DNA of 52,079 bases from Monoplex corrugatus (GCA_030674185.1 JAPXFY010000030.1:46406272-46458350); one strand, 5' to 3'. Counted from the first letter of the stretch, positions 40,115-51,475 are shown. The notes: generated from the letters alone by a model not told the origin. Translations and numbers: made by a program.

Positions 40115-40960
40115 GGTGCGATAGTCAAGTGGCTAAGACATCACATTTCCAATGTAAATGTCTGGGTTCGATCCTGCCTGGGTACTTCCCGCCTGGTGGG
40201 TCAGGGATGGAGATTATTATTTCTGGTTTCCTGATGTCAACGTGTGTACAGACTGGTGGGTCAGGGATGGAGATTGTTTTTTTCTGGTTTCCTGTTGTCA
40301 ACGTGTGTACAGACTGGTGGGTCAGGGATGGAGATTGTTTTTTTCTGGTTTCCTAATGTCAACGTATGTACAGACTGATGGGTCAGGGATGGAGATTATT
40401 ATTTCTGGTTTCCTGATGTCAACGTGTGTACAGACCGGTGGGTCAGGGATGGAGATTGTTTTTTCTGGTTTCCTGGTGTCAACGTGTGTACTGACTGGTG
40501 GATCAGGGATGGAGACTGTTTTTTTCTGGTTTCCTAATGTCAACGTATGTACAGACTGATGGGTCAGGGATGGAGATTATTATTTCTGGTTTCCTGATGT
40601 CAACGTGTGTACAGACTGGTGGGTCAGGGATGGAGATTGTTATTTCTGGTTTCCTGATGTCAACATGTGTACAGACTGGTGGGTCAGGGATGGAGATTAT
40701 TATTTCTGGTTTCCTGGTGTCAACGTGTGTACAGACTGGTGGGTCAGGGATGGAGATTATTATTTCTGGTTTCCTGGTGTCAACGTGTGTACTGACTGGT
40801 GGGTCAGGGATGGAGATTGTTTTTTCTGGTTTCCTGATGTCAACGTGTGTACAGACTGGTGGGTCAGGGATGGAGATTGTTTTTTCTGGTTCCCTAATGT
40901 CAACGTGTGTGCAAACCCGTAAACGCCAAATTTCGTTTGTGTGTATAAGCACTTTCTTCC
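40115..40960 (+). mobile_element. tRNA-derived SINE with expanded body
   Basis: The head has RNA polymerase III promoter boxes in tRNA spacing: A box TAGTCAAGTGG (40122-40132) and B box GGTTCGATCC (40165-40174). The body (CCCGCCTGGTGGGTCAGGG, then GTCAACGTGTGTACAGAC) resembles SINEs I recall from gastropods and aligns with the minus-strand copy at 45560-46255. The body has been expanded into a 60-bp array. After it, GTAAACGCC...TTTGTGTGTATAAGCAC resumes SINE-like sequence before the copy fades out near 40960. Confidence 0.75.
40195..40915. repeat. 60-bp minisatellite inside the SINE, 12 copies
   Basis: Units run from GGTGGGTCAGGGATGGAGAT through TTCTGGTTTCCTGATGTCAA to CGTGTGTACAGACT. The first unit is the SINE body itself, so the array arose by internal amplification. 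Readings in several frames are open by chance. Confidence 0.92.
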
Positions 40961-41299
40961 CCTTCTTCTCACTTTAGCTCCGCACTAAAGAACAGTTCAT
41001 CATACATGTATTCTTCCAAAATGTTGGCTGTTCTCTAATTGTGTGAAAGAAATGAGATAAGTATACAAGATGTATAAGCATGCAGAAAATATGCACGTTC
41101 AAGAATCTATAAATCAGTTCAATGGTTTGTGGAAACATGAAAACATCCCGTATGCACACCCAGCTGAAGCGGAGTATGCAGAGTGCGCCGCCTCATACTG
41201 CCTGCGCAGTGCGGTAAAACAATGTGCGTCCACGAATTGAAGAAAAATCGGACCACTTAAAAAATTGCCTTATGTTTTGTCTATTTATCCAGATGAAGG
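40961..41299. other. No gene recognised
   Basis: Ordinary-complexity DNA between the SINE and the L2/CR1-like LINE. Nothing further identified. Confidence 0.45.
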
Positions 41300-42606
41300 C
41301 CATAGCAATCAACAGAAAGGTCAAGGTCTGAAGACTGGGGACTGCTTATTCCACCACGGTGAGCACCAACCTGCACAACCTGTTCTCATTAATGGCACTT
41401 ACTCTCAACCTGCATGCCTGACCTGTGGTGTTCCACAAGGATCTGTCCTTGGCCCTGTTCTTTTCACTCTTTACACCTCCCCCCTGTCCACCATCATCAA
41501 CTCCCACTCTATAAAACACCACTTCTATGCTGATGACACCCAACTTCTAGACAGTGACACACCAGACAATATACAGCGCTTCTTGACTCGCACCACTGAG
41601 TGTTACTCGGACATTAAGAACTGGATGACGTTCAACAAACTTCAGCTTAATGACGACAAGACAGAAGCTATCCTCATTGGCACCCGTCAGAAACTTTCTC
41701 AGCTGCCTCCTCTTTCTCTCCCATTATGTAACACATCAGTCATCTGCATATTGGACTCTACTACCCTCTCCATGAACAACTTTGTTTCTCAAACTGCCAG
41801 ATCCTGCTACTATCACTTCCATCGTATAAGCTTGATCAGGAAGTATCTGTCTGTGGAAACAACTGCAAAACTCGTTCTCTCCTTCATAATGTCTCGCATT
41901 GACTATTGCAATTCACTCCTGTCTGGTCTTCCTGCCTCCACCATTCACATCCTACAGCGCATTCAAAACAATGCTGCACGCCTTGTACTCAAAAAGAAAA
42001 AAGCTGACCACATATCTCCTCTCCTGGCACAACTTCACTGGCTCCCTGTATCAAAGCGCATACAGTACAAACTAGACACCATGTGCTACAAAAGCCTCAA
42101 TAACGCAGCCCCCGATTACCTGTCAAGCCTACTTGAGATCTATCTTCCCTCACGTACCCTCCGCTCTGCCTCCGATCCTCTGACTTTTCGCTTTCCACGC
42201 ACCAAGCTCAATACCTATGGTCCACGAGCCTTCTCTGTTTCTGGTCCATTTTCCTAGAACAAACTTCCTCTCTCTGTCCGTCAGCAACCTACTTTTGTCT
42301 CCTTCAAGTCCGCTCTCAAAACTCACCTTTTCTCCTCTGCATAAAATCCTGACCTCACTCATCCCCCCTCTGTAGCCTGTCTCCACTCGGAGGGGAATCA
42401 CATTGTAATATATATTTGTATATAATATGCTCTCTATAATTTTCCATTGCTTTTATTCTTTTTCCCCATTTATAGCCATGTGTAATTGTGTGTGTGCGTG
42501 TGTGTGTGCGCGCGTGCGTAAGCGTATGTTCAGCGCTTAGATTTGATTTTTATCGAGATTTTGAGCTATATAAATATTGTAATTATTAATTATTATTATT
42601 ATTATT
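41300..42606 (+). pseudogene. 5'-truncated L2/CR1-like LINE (reverse transcriptase C-terminal half)
   Basis: The reading from about 41300 holds reverse-transcriptase motifs CGVPQGSVLGPVLFTLYTSPL and HFYADDTQLL, then LQLNDDKTEAILIGT, and the thumb/C-terminal region MSRIDYCNSLLSGLP, RIQNNAARLVL and LLAQLHWLPV, ending in YGPRAFSVSGPFS. The stop TAG at 42255 replaces a Trp codon retained by the 6049-6440 copy, after which both copies read NKLPLS...KTHLFSSA. A 3' UTR with CAGCGCTTAGATTT and a (TTA)n tail follows to 42606. The N-terminal RT, endonuclease and ORF1 are absent. The clade is inferred from the C-terminal signature. Confidence 0.85.
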
Positions 42607-42870
42607 CCTCTTCTTCTCCTCCTCCTCTGTCTTCTTCTTCTTCCTCCTCTTCTTTTTCTTCCTCTGCAGGTTTGAAATCCTGCGAGCACTTCCTAACTAA
42701 GCATGTAAATTCATGAAACCTACTTACTTACTCACACTTACTTACTCACACTTACTCACACTTACTTACTCACACTTATTTACTCACACTTACTTACTCA
42801 CACTTACTTACTCACACTTACTTACTCACACTTACTTACTCACACTTACTTACTCACACTTACTTACACA
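42607..42870. repeat. CTT/TCC microsatellite and 14-bp CACTTACTTACTCA array
   Basis: CTTCTT/CCTCCT repeats to about 42660, a short unique stretch, then about ten copies of CACTTACTTACTCA from 42722 to 42866. Confidence 0.88.
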
Positions 42871-43117
42871 ACACAGATAGCGGATTTTTACATGTGTGAC
42901 CGTTCCTGTCTGGCCCTACAGGCACTCACATTCCGTTCTGTGGGAGCTAAGGACAGATTGTTGTGAAGGAAAAGACAGCATGACAGGAAAGAGAAACCTT
43001 TAATTACCTAAAATCAAACTAAATAGCTCCTGTGGTTCCAAAACAGGAATGGATCATACCTGCCGCATTCGCAGTACCTCACTGCAGGAATACAGCAGTC
43101 AATACGATTATGACACA

Positions 43118-43630
43118 CACTCGGCACTGTCCACTGGGGAAGTGATGTTGGGCAGGTGACACTAGACACTGTCCACTGGGGAAGTGATGTTGGGCAGGTG
43201 ACACTCGGCACTGTCCACTGGGGAAGTGATGTTGGGCAGGTGACACTCGGCACTGTCCAGTGGGGAAGTGATGTTGGGCAGGTGACACTAGACACTGTCC
43301 ACTGGGGAAGTGATGTTGGGCAGGTGACACTCGGCACTGTCCACTGGGGAAGTGATGTTGGGCAGGTGACACTAGACACTGTCCACTGGGGAAGTGATGT
43401 TGGGCAGGTGACACTAGACGCTGTCCACTGGGGAAGTGATGTTGGGCAGGTGACACTGGACACTGTCCACTGGGGAAGTGATGTTGGGCAGGTGACACTA
43501 GACACTGTCCACTGGGGAAGTGATGTTGGGCAGGTGACACTAGACACTGTCCACTGGGGAAGTGATGTTGGGCAGGTGACACTAGACATTGTCCACTGGG
43601 GAAGTGATGTTGGGCAGGTGACACTAGACC
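43118..43630. repeat. 42-bp minisatellite, about 12 copies
   Basis: Units contain CACTGTCCACTGGGGAAGTG and ATGTTGGGCAGGTGACACT, differing mainly at CTAGA/CTCGG/CTGGA. The period is a multiple of three and stop-free frames exist on both strands (VTLDTVHWGSDVGQ plus; PTSLPQWTVSSVTC minus). No start, splice or domain context supports coding. Confidence 0.93.
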
Positions 43631-43689
43631 ATCATCAGTCTACTGCCATCATATTATGAAATATAAGAATTGCAAATTAGAATGTTAGA

Positions 43690-45030
43690 ACAATGTTCCC
43701 AAACCGAAAACCAGAAAAAGTCAAGATCCAAACGGAAAGACTGAATATGAATGTTATTGATATCAACATCATCCAACTATATACACCAACATTCGCAAGC
43801 ACTGAGGAAGAAATTGACAACTTCTATGTAGAATTAGAGACAGCCAAGGCACTATGTAAATCACAGAAGATTATTATAATAACGGGAGATTTCAATGCTA
43901 AAGTGGGACAGGAAACAAAAGAATGTCGAAGACCACCTATAATGAAAGATGAAGTCAGAGCAGCATTGAAAAAGATGAAACCAGGAAAAGCCCCAGGACC
44001 AGACAATATTACTACAGGGATGATTGAAGCCCTGGAGGAATTCAGTATTGAAAAAATAACAGTCCTCCTAAATTGATATTTGTGACATTGGAAAAAATCC
44101 TTAAAGACATGTCAAACTCAATTTTCATTGCACTTCCAAAGAAAACATGGGCTATAAAATGTTACTTCTATTGTACAATCAGCTTGATGAGTCATGTAAC
44201 AAAAAATCTATTAAGAATAATCATGAGGAGGACAAGGAACAGAATCAAAAGAGAAATAGCAGAAGAACAGTGTAGATTTATTGAAGGAAATGGAACTATT
44301 AATGCCATATACATCCTAAAAACTATCATAGAGAGGTCAATCAAGATGAATAAGGATTTATATTTATGCTTGTTGATTATACCAAGGCTTTCGATTGGGT
44401 AAGACATGATTTGTTTTCACTTTATAGTCAAACCATCATGAGAAACCTAGAAGAATGACCTGGGATAAAGGTTGGACGAAAAATGATAAATACCATTCGT
44501 TACGCAGATGACACCGTGCTAATTGCAGAAAATGGAAGGGATCTACAACACTTTGTGAATATAATGTAAATGGAAAGCCAAAATAAAGAGCTGGAGCTAA
44601 ATAAAGAGAAGACTGAAGTCATGGTAATCAGTAAAAATATATAATCCTCTCATGCAAAATAACAGCAAATGGCACAACTTTGAGACAGGTTGATAATTTT
44701 AAATATCGGGGAGCGGTCATCTCAGAAGACGACAGATACACATCAGAAATAGCCAGCAGAATCGGCCGAGCCAAAACAGCATTCAAGAAGATGAAAAGCA
44801 TTCTTATCAACAAATGCCTATTAATTAACATCAGGGAGAGAGTTCTTAAATGGTATGTAGAATCGACAATGTTATACGGTTGTGAAGCGTGGACAGTCAA
44901 CACGCAAAGTCAGAATAAGATTGAGGCAACTAAAATGTGGTTTCTGAGAAGAATGTTGAGAGTTCCATGGACAGCAAAGAAAACAAACGAGACAGTCTTG
45001 AAGGAGACAGACTCAAGACGAACATAATTT
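43690..45030 (+). pseudogene. RTE-like LINE relic (endonuclease and reverse transcriptase fragments)
   Basis: Order of recognisable pieces: endonuclease C-terminal part (INIIQLYTPTFAS, then IIITGDFNAKVGQ), a deletion joining it to the RT start (IMKDEVRAALKKMKPGKAPG), RT fragments (TISLMSHVTKNLLRIIM, then AEEQCRFIEGNGT), the active-site strand INTIRYADDTVLIAENGRD near 44490, ELNKEKTEVMVIS, and the C-terminal VDNFKYRGAVISEDDRY with MLYGCEAWTVNTQSQ and MWFLRRMLRVPWTAKKTNE. The frame changes several times and stops occur. This is the pattern of RTE/BovB-type elements. Non-functional. Confidence 0.82.
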
Positions 45031-45104
45031 AAAGAAGATTAGAAAAGTCAAGCAACATTAATTTTATGGTTGCTTAAAATCAAAAGATGGTATGGTTATA
45101 TATT

Positions 45105-45555
45105 AAATGCCAATCAATTAACATCAAGAAGAGAGTTCTTCAGTGTTATATGGAACCAATACTGATGTACGGTTGAGACGTCTGGACAATCACCAAGCAA
45201 AGTCAGAACAAGATTGAGGCAGCTGAAACGTGGCTTCTGAGAATGGACAGAGTTTCGTGCACAGTAAAGAAAACAAAAGAGACAGTCTTGAAAGAGGCAG
45301 ACACAAGAAGAACATTGATAAGGAAGATTAGGAAAAACAAATAGCATTTCCATACATTTTATGAGGCAAGGGAAATTTGAGTACCTAGTCACATCATAGA
45401 AGCTAGAGGGAAAGAGAGCACTAGGTAGATCCAGGGAGAAAATATTCAAGTTTTGCAGTGGACGAGGACAGAAAGGGTAGGAGATGTACTTGCAGCAACA
45501 AGAGACAGATTCGTATGGAGGGCCATGATCGCTAATGCCATGCTGCAAGACACAT
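45105..45555 (+). pseudogene. Second RTE-like LINE 3' fragment
   Basis: This repeats the segment seen at about 44830-45025 (RERVL...Y, a LMYG-type strand with a stop, VWTITKQSQNKIEAAETW, TVKKTKETVLKEADTRRT) and continues to the element's C-terminal tail (RTERVGDVLAATRDRFVWR). Because the two fragments overlap in content, this is either a separate truncated insertion or a tandem duplication, and not one collinear element. Stops and a small deletion (LLRMDRVSC) show decay. Confidence 0.75.
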
Positions 45556-45559
45556 GATG

Positions 45560-46255
45560 ACAATGATGATAGGCCAACATACACTGACACGACATACAGG
45601 ATCTTTGACGTGCATATCTGACGTTAGGCGAGTGTAGGAGTTTATGCACCAATAGATGTGAACACACGACATACAGGATCTTTGACGTGCATATCTGACG
45701 TTACGCGCGTGTAGGAGTTTATGCACCAATAGATGTGAACACACGACATACAGGATCTTTGACGTGCATATCTGACGTTACACGAGTGTAGGAGTTTATG
45801 CACCAATAGATGTCAACACACGACATACAGGATCTTTGACGTGCATATCTGACGTTACACAAGTGTAGGAGTTTATGCACCAACAGATGTGAACACACGA
45901 CATACAGGATCTTTGACGTGCATATCTGACGTTACACAAGTGTAGGAGTTTATGCACCAATAGATGTGAACACACGACATACAGGATCTTTGACGTGCAT
46001 ATCTGACGTTACACGAGTGTAGGAGTTTATGCACCAATAGATGTCAACACACGACATACAGGATCTTTGACGTGCATATCTGACGTTACACGAGTGTAGG
46101 AGTTTATGCACCAACAGATGTGAACACACGTTGATATGGGAGACTGGAGAATTGTCCACCATTCACCAGCAGGCGGGAGATACCTAAACAGGATTGAACC
46201 CAGGTGTTTCCCAATAGACGTGTGACATCTTACCTACTTGACCATCGCGACTGTC
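45560..46255 (-). mobile_element. tRNA-derived SINE, minus strand, with expanded body
   Basis: On the minus strand, A box TGGTCAAGTAG (46244-46234) and B box GGTTCAATCC (46200-46191) head the element. The body then reads CCCGCCTGCTGG and ATCAACGTGTGTTCACATCT, parallel to the plus-strand copy at 40115. The 3' part (CATAAACTCCTACACTCGTG, then GTCAAAGATCCTGTATGTCG) is amplified as a 77-bp array. The last unit leads into GTCAGTGTATGTTGGCC near 45570. Confidence 0.78.
45585..46124. repeat. 77-bp minisatellite inside the minus-strand SINE, 7 copies
   Basis: Plus-strand units carry CACGACATACAGGATCTTTG, ACGTGCATATCTGACGTTA and GTAGGAGTTTATGCACCAA. Copies are nearly identical (CACGAG, CGCGCG, CACAAG variants), which indicates recent amplification of the SINE 3' body. 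Confidence 0.92.
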
Positions 46256-47236
46256 AATGAATTATTGATTAATTAATCGATCAATCAATTAATCAAATTG
46301 ATTGATGAAATAAACCAAATAAACGAAAAACTAAAACATTAAGTGAAACTGTAGTGGCATACACTGTTTTTAGCTCAGGGTACGACATATGATCTCATGG
46401 CGACGTTATTACTACTCTGGAGAAGATTCATGAACCAGAGACATTCCAAACAAGACAGCTGTACCTGCTGAGGTCGTTCTTTGTGTAGACATGTCAGTCA
46501 CGGCATCTGTAGAACCACGGGCATAATCAGATGAGAGAGAGGGGAGAGGACTGCCCGCCCTCTCCACACTTTAAAAATGCCCAAGCATACAAGCAAGCGG
46601 GAACAGCTACTTAGGACAACAATTGCCTCCTACACAATGCCTGCTGAAGGACGTAAACTTCCAGGAGTGGTCATCTAACCTATATACAGACCTACAGCAG
46701 GCGCTCAAGACCAGTAATTGCAAGGAATGGATCCGATTCTCTCCCCTTCTCTCTGCATCTGGGGCTTAACCCATCAAGGGAAGGGAGACAACATATTTTC
46801 ATAGCTTCTTTTATGAAAACTTTTATCGCTAAAGTTCATTTACACTAAGTGTGGTAGGACTTTAAAGATGAACAAATATAATGGATCAAAACCCGTGTGC
46901 CTATTCACGTTGGAAAATAACAGCAGTAAGACTTCTATCAAAGGACACGTCAGGGAAGTCTTGATGCGGTTCCCCCCCCCCCCCCCAGAGTTTTATCTAT
47001 CTGTTCTTTGTTATCTTTTGTGCGTACGCTTGACAAAGGCGAGTTGTGGGAATTGTTGCGCCTTTCTTGTTGCGTGAATTTACAACGCCTGAAAGCTGCA
47101 AGTCACTTTGATTTTGATATCAACCGACTGATCAGAGAAAAACAGTAATGCTGTTAATGTGAGTAGACCCTTAGACCTGGGCATCCCACTTTTTTCATTT
47201 CATCAAACGTGACAGAAAGAAAGTATAACAAAACAC
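46256..47236. other. No gene recognised
   Basis: Nearly 1 kb of ordinary-complexity DNA with an AATTAATTGATT-rich patch near 46258-46310 and a C16 run near 46974-46986. Short ORFs have no family signal. Confidence 0.5.
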
Positions 47237-47331
47237 AAACAGACAAACAAACAAACAAACAAACAAGCAAGCAAACAAGCAAGCAAACAAACAACAAACA
47301 AACAAACAAACAAACAAACAAACAAACAAAT
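47237..47331. repeat. (CAAA)n microsatellite with CAAG variants
   Basis: ACAAACAAACAAACAAGCAA-type tetranucleotide repeat, about 95 bp. Confidence 0.93.
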
Positions 47332-47790
47332 GCCATCTTGTTTGTTTTGATTATGTCACCTACCATGACGTAATGCCCGAGACAGTCCTTCCGGTTATCC
47401 TGAAAAAAGGCTGCCAACAAGGTAAAATGGAGAGAACTGGGTAACACATATGGGCCAGGGTTAGCATGTCTGAACTGCTGGCTGATACACCATATAATCC
47501 TGCAGTAGGTCGTATGGAGAGTGATGCGATAAAGATGTCACTAGTCTCGGGTGAATTTTTCTGAGAATGGGTTCCCACCTTTCCCCTGCTGTTTTATCTT
47601 CCGTAAGCCTGAGAAGACAGCGCCACCAGAGTATTCCTGGCCTCTGATCCCAACTGACCTTGTCGTCATTGTGATGATTTGTGAATTTTTGCCTTATTTC
47701 TTGTAGATATACCCACCTGCCCCCATCACGCTGCAGGTTGTTGGGTTCTTTTGCAGAGGCGTAGACACAGGATCTGACATCTTGAGTTTG
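47332..47790. other. No gene recognised
   Basis: Ordinary-complexity DNA. No motif or exon supported on either strand. Confidence 0.45.
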
Positions 47791-47794
47791 TCCC

Positions 47795-48400
47795 AGCCCG
47801 CAACATTTGGCCTGTCTGTTGCCAATCTTAATGTTTCCATCATTCTGCTGGTGTCAGTTTACTGTTTCATAGGTCCACTGGTCTGTCTGTTGCCAATCTT
47901 AATGTTTCCATCATTCTGCTGTTGTCAGTTTACTGTTTCATAGGTCCACTGGCCTGTCTGTTGCCAATCTTAATGTTTCCATCATTCTGCTGGTGTCAGC
48001 TTACTGTTTCATAGGTCCACTGGTCTGTTGGCTGTCCATTTTAATGTTTCCGTCATTCTGCTGGTGTCAGTTTACTGTTTCATAGGTCCGCTAGCCTGTT
48101 GGCTGCCCATTTTAATGTTTCCATTATTCTGGTGGTGTCAGCTTACTGTTTCAAAGGTCCACTGGCCAGTTTGTTGCCTATCTTAATGTTTCCATCATTC
48201 TGGTGGTGTCAGCTTACTGTTTCATAGGTCTACTCACCCCCACCCCTTTCGTTCCTCGATTCAAGACCTTATCAAGGCATAGGGTTTTGTGCAGGCTCGG
48301 GAAGTCTGCCAAATATTTGCTACCAGATTTGGGTGGAGCGCATATTGAATCGTGCTAGTGCGGTTAATCTCTTGAACAAATTCAAAACTCCATCACACAC
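47795..48400 (+). repeat. Unclassified interspersed repeat, copy C, with 71-bp internal array
   Basis: Blocks TTGAGTTTGTCCCAGCCCG, TCCATCATTCTGCTGGTGTC, TACTGTTTCATAGG, TTCAAGACCTTATCAAGGCA, GGGTTTTGTGCAGGCTCG, AGTCTGCCAAATATTTGC, TGGGTGGAGCGCATA and TTGAACAAATTCAAAACTCC follow the order seen in copies A and B. The segment with CATCATTCTGCTGGTGTC is repeated six times (47808-48233) with a 71-bp period, whereas copies A and B have it once. Confidence 0.68.
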
Positions 48401-48667
48401 CCCAGTCTCCTCCATTTTTTCCCACTCGTCACACTGACACATATCTTATATCCTATTTTATTGTCCTATCATGTTCACTTTTTAACATGCTTAAAACTCT
48501 TACTTCATCCTTCACTTGTCATAAATAACACTATCATTAGGGAAAAAGTAGAATAATACACGTATTTGATATAGGAAAACAACGCTATGAGTAGTAGGGG
48601 TTCTAACATCAGTTAATCTGACAATCATCATTAGTTAATCTTGACAATCTGTTCAAATGAATCGCGA

Positions 48668-48765
48668 TCTATCTATCTATCTATCTTTTACTATCATCAT
48701 CTATCTATCTATCTATCTATCTGTCTGTCTATCTATCTGTCTATCTATCTATCTATCTACCTATC

Positions 48766-48796
<31 letters not shown>

Positions 48797-48868
48797 CTAT
48801 CTGTCTACTATCTATCTATCTATCTATCTATCTATTTATCTATCTATCTATCTACCTATCTATCTATC

Positions 48869-48919
<51 letters not shown>

Positions 48920-48960
48920 TATCTATCTACATGTATCTATCTGTCTGTCTGTCTGTCTGT

Positions 48961-49007
<47 letters not shown>

Positions 49008-49032
49008 GTACATGTATATATATATATATGTA
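48668..49032. repeat. (CTAT)n, (CT)n and (TA)n compound microsatellite
   Basis: CTAT tetranucleotides with CTGT, CTAC and TTAT interruptions to about 48960, then (CT)n to 49003 and (TA)n to 49030. Ile/Tyr/Leu/Ser readings are compositional. Confidence 0.94.
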
Positions 49033-49882
49033 TTGTACCACAAGAACTTGACGAAATAAACAAATTACATCCGTCCCTTAAGTTCACAGAAGAAAGAGAA
49101 GTTAATGGTACAATCCCATTTTTGGACATGAAAATTATCCGTCAAGAGGGCTTGCTATCTTCTACGTGATTTAATGAACCAACAGATACGGGCCTGATAA
49201 TGAACTTCTATGCGTTTGCCCCAAAGCGATACAAGCGTTCAGTGGTCTCGGGTTCCGTCCATCGAATTCATCGAGCATGCAGCTCCTGGGAACACTTCCA
49301 CGAAAGCTTGGAGAGGGCGAAGAGGGTACTGGAACAAAATCAATATCTGCCTGATTTTTACCATCCAATAATAGAGTTGACACTATCAAAGATAATGGTG
49401 CCAAGCGAAAGTGAAAAGGGAAATGGCGAAGAGGAGGATAAAAAGAGTGACAGTGTCTGATTATTCGTGCAATGTAGGGGAAAAGTTTCTGATGAATATG
49501 CCCGTGCTCTACATAAATGTAATGGCTCTGTACAATCGTTATGACCTTGCAAAAACTAAGGACTGTTTTGCCGTCCTTGAAGGCACAAGTGCCAAAGTTG
49601 ATCCGAAGTGGGGTGGTTTACAAACTGACATGTCCACGCTGTAAGGCGTGCTATGTTGGACAGACTGTCCGACATTTACAAACCCGTTTCCGTGAGCACA
49701 TCAACACTGGGCCTGTAAAAAAGCATCTCGCACAATGTAACGTTACAATGGGATCAGAAGATGTTGAGATTTTGGCTTCAACCACAAGGGGCGAGGATTA
49801 TTGCTTGACTCTGAGATATCGACCTGGGTATAAATGTAAAGGATGAGTACAGGCGTAGCGAACTGACCATTAAGTTGTAGTC
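49033..49882 (+). pseudogene. Penelope-like element relic (RT C-terminus and GIY-YIG endonuclease)
   Basis: In order: LDEINKLHPSLKFTEE and GTIPFLDMKIIRQ (RT C-terminal side), EPTDTGLIMNFYAF, KRYKRSVVSGSVHRIHRACS, ESLERAKRVLEQNQY, then a linker with frame changes, KLRTVLPSLKAQVPKLI, and the GIY-YIG domain GVVYKLTCPRCKACYVGQT with HLQTRFREH, ending DEYRRSELTIKL-stop at 49882. RT joined to a C-terminal GIY-YIG nuclease is diagnostic of Penelope-like elements. At least one stop (near 49168) and three frame changes make it non-functional. The 5' two-thirds of the RT is missing; the left end abuts the CTAT/TA repeat. Confidence 0.88.
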
Positions 49883-50050
49883 TGGCTTTTCCTTGACCGC
49901 TTATGCTTGTCCCCATTTCATGTTTACTGTTTCCTTAACAAAAAGTGTTTTGTTTCCATTTTCAGAATATTGGTAGATCCTGATAATGCCATTTATTGGC
50001 AAAAGTTTCATACTGCAGTGATAATTCGAGAAATCATCGTTTGCTCACAC

Positions 50051-50084
<34 letters not shown>

Positions 50085-50379
50085 CAGTATATATGAAGCA
50101 GCATGTGAACAGAAAAGACAACAAATTTTCGGCGGTACACCCGCCTTCCTCAAGGGGACTTTATTCACTGACTACGATATGCTAAAACACATAGACTGTA
50201 AAAAAGAGAACTATTCACCAAATCTAAAATTCATAAAGAGTTATCCATCAGATACAAAGCGTGCAAAACACTGTCCCAGCCCAAACATTCGCTACTGTCC
50301 ATGTTTACCCACATGCACGCGCCCACACACTCCAGCTCTCCCACCCATTCTTCCATCCATCCTAAACACAAACGGTTCC

Positions 50380-50380
<1 letters not shown>
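49883..50380. other. Possible Penelope-like 3' region; (TA)n at 50057-50085
   Basis: No gene. After a short (TA)n comes AACAAATTTTCGGCGGTACA and CCGCCTTCCTCAAGG, a palindrome-like stretch reminiscent of terminal regions of Penelope-like elements. A similar word recurs at 51917. Interpretation uncertain. Confidence 0.35.
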
Positions 50381-50384
<4 letters not shown>

Positions 50385-50424
<40 letters not shown>

Positions 50425-50541
50425 CACACGCACACGCACACGCACACGCACACGCACACGCACACGCACACGCACACGCACACGCACACGCACACGCACA
50501 CGCACACACACACACACACATATACATTATATATATTATAC

Positions 50542-50572
<31 letters not shown>

Positions 50573-50620
50573 AGTGTGTGTGTGTGTTATATTGTGTATA
50601 TACATATATGTATATATGTA
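50385..50620. repeat. (CA)n / (GCACAC)n / (TA)n compound microsatellite
   Basis: (CA)n to about 50421, a regular GCACAC hexamer array to about 50506, CA again, then TATA-rich and TG-rich sequence to about 50620. Confidence 0.93.
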
Positions 50621-50804
50621 TCTGGATCGATGGAATCCCCTGTCCTGCCATATCCTCTGCCAAGTGTTAGAAACAGTCCGGGATTTTATGTATACATCGT
50701 GTTCCGTCTTGCGTTCTGATTCTACTTTGGTGTTTCGGGTGACGATAGCACAGCGATTCTTAGGGTGCCTTAGTTAAGTGCGCTTATCGGTAAGATCCCC
50801 CTCT

Positions 50805-51475
50805 TCTCTAGTGGTAGTATCAGTGTCAGTGGTAGTGTCAATGTCAGTGTCAGTGTCAGTGACAGTGGTAGTGTCAGTGTCAGTGGTAGTGTCAATGTCA
50901 GTGTCAGTGTCAGTGACAGTGGTAGTGTCAGTGTCAGTGTCAGTGACAGTGGTAGTGTCAGTGTCAGTGGTAGTGTCAATGTCATTGTCAGTGTCAGTGA
51001 CAGTGGTAGTGTCAGTGTCAGTGACAGTGGTAGTGTCAATGTCAGTGACAGTGGTAGTGTCAGGTCAGTGTCAGTGACAGTGGTAGTGTCAGTGTCAGTG
51101 GTAGTGTCAATGTCATTGTCAGTGTCAGTGACAGTGGTAGTGTCAGTGTCAGTGACAGTGGTAGTGTCAGTGTCAGTGTCAGTGACAGTGGTAGTGTCAG
51201 TGACAGTGGTAGTGTCAGTGTCAGTGACAGTGGTAGTGTCAGTGTCAGTGAGAGTGGTAGTGTCAGGTCTGTGTCAGTGAGAGTGGTAGTGTCAGTGTCA
51301 GTGTCAGTGATAGTGGTAGTGTCATGTCAGTGTCAGTGATAGTGGTAGTGTCAGTGTCAGTGACAGTGTCAGTGGTAGTGTCAGTGTCAGTGACAGTGGT
51401 AGTGTCAGTGTCAGTGTCAGTGTCAGTGACAGTGGTAGTGTCAGTGTCAGTGTCAGTGACAGTGGTAGTGTTGAC
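50805..51475. repeat. GTCAGT hexamer repeat with GTAGTG punctuation
   Basis: About 670 bp of GTCAGT hexamers interrupted regularly by GACAGTGGTAGT, forming 18-36 bp higher-order units. Ser/Val and Thr/Leu readings are compositional. Confidence 0.92.

Noticed and set aside
40115..40190. Functional tRNA gene
   Set aside because: A and B boxes are present, but the acceptor stem and downstream context do not fit a tRNA, and a related minus-strand copy at 46255 shows the head of a SINE.
40500..40977. 159-codon ORF on the plus strand with an opposite-strand counterpart
   Set aside because: It lies within the 60-bp array derived from a SINE body; both strands are open because of the repeat.
42719..42870. 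CRISPR-like spaced repeat (CACTTACTTACTCA)
   Set aside because: Units are contiguous with no unique spacers, and the genome is eukaryotic.
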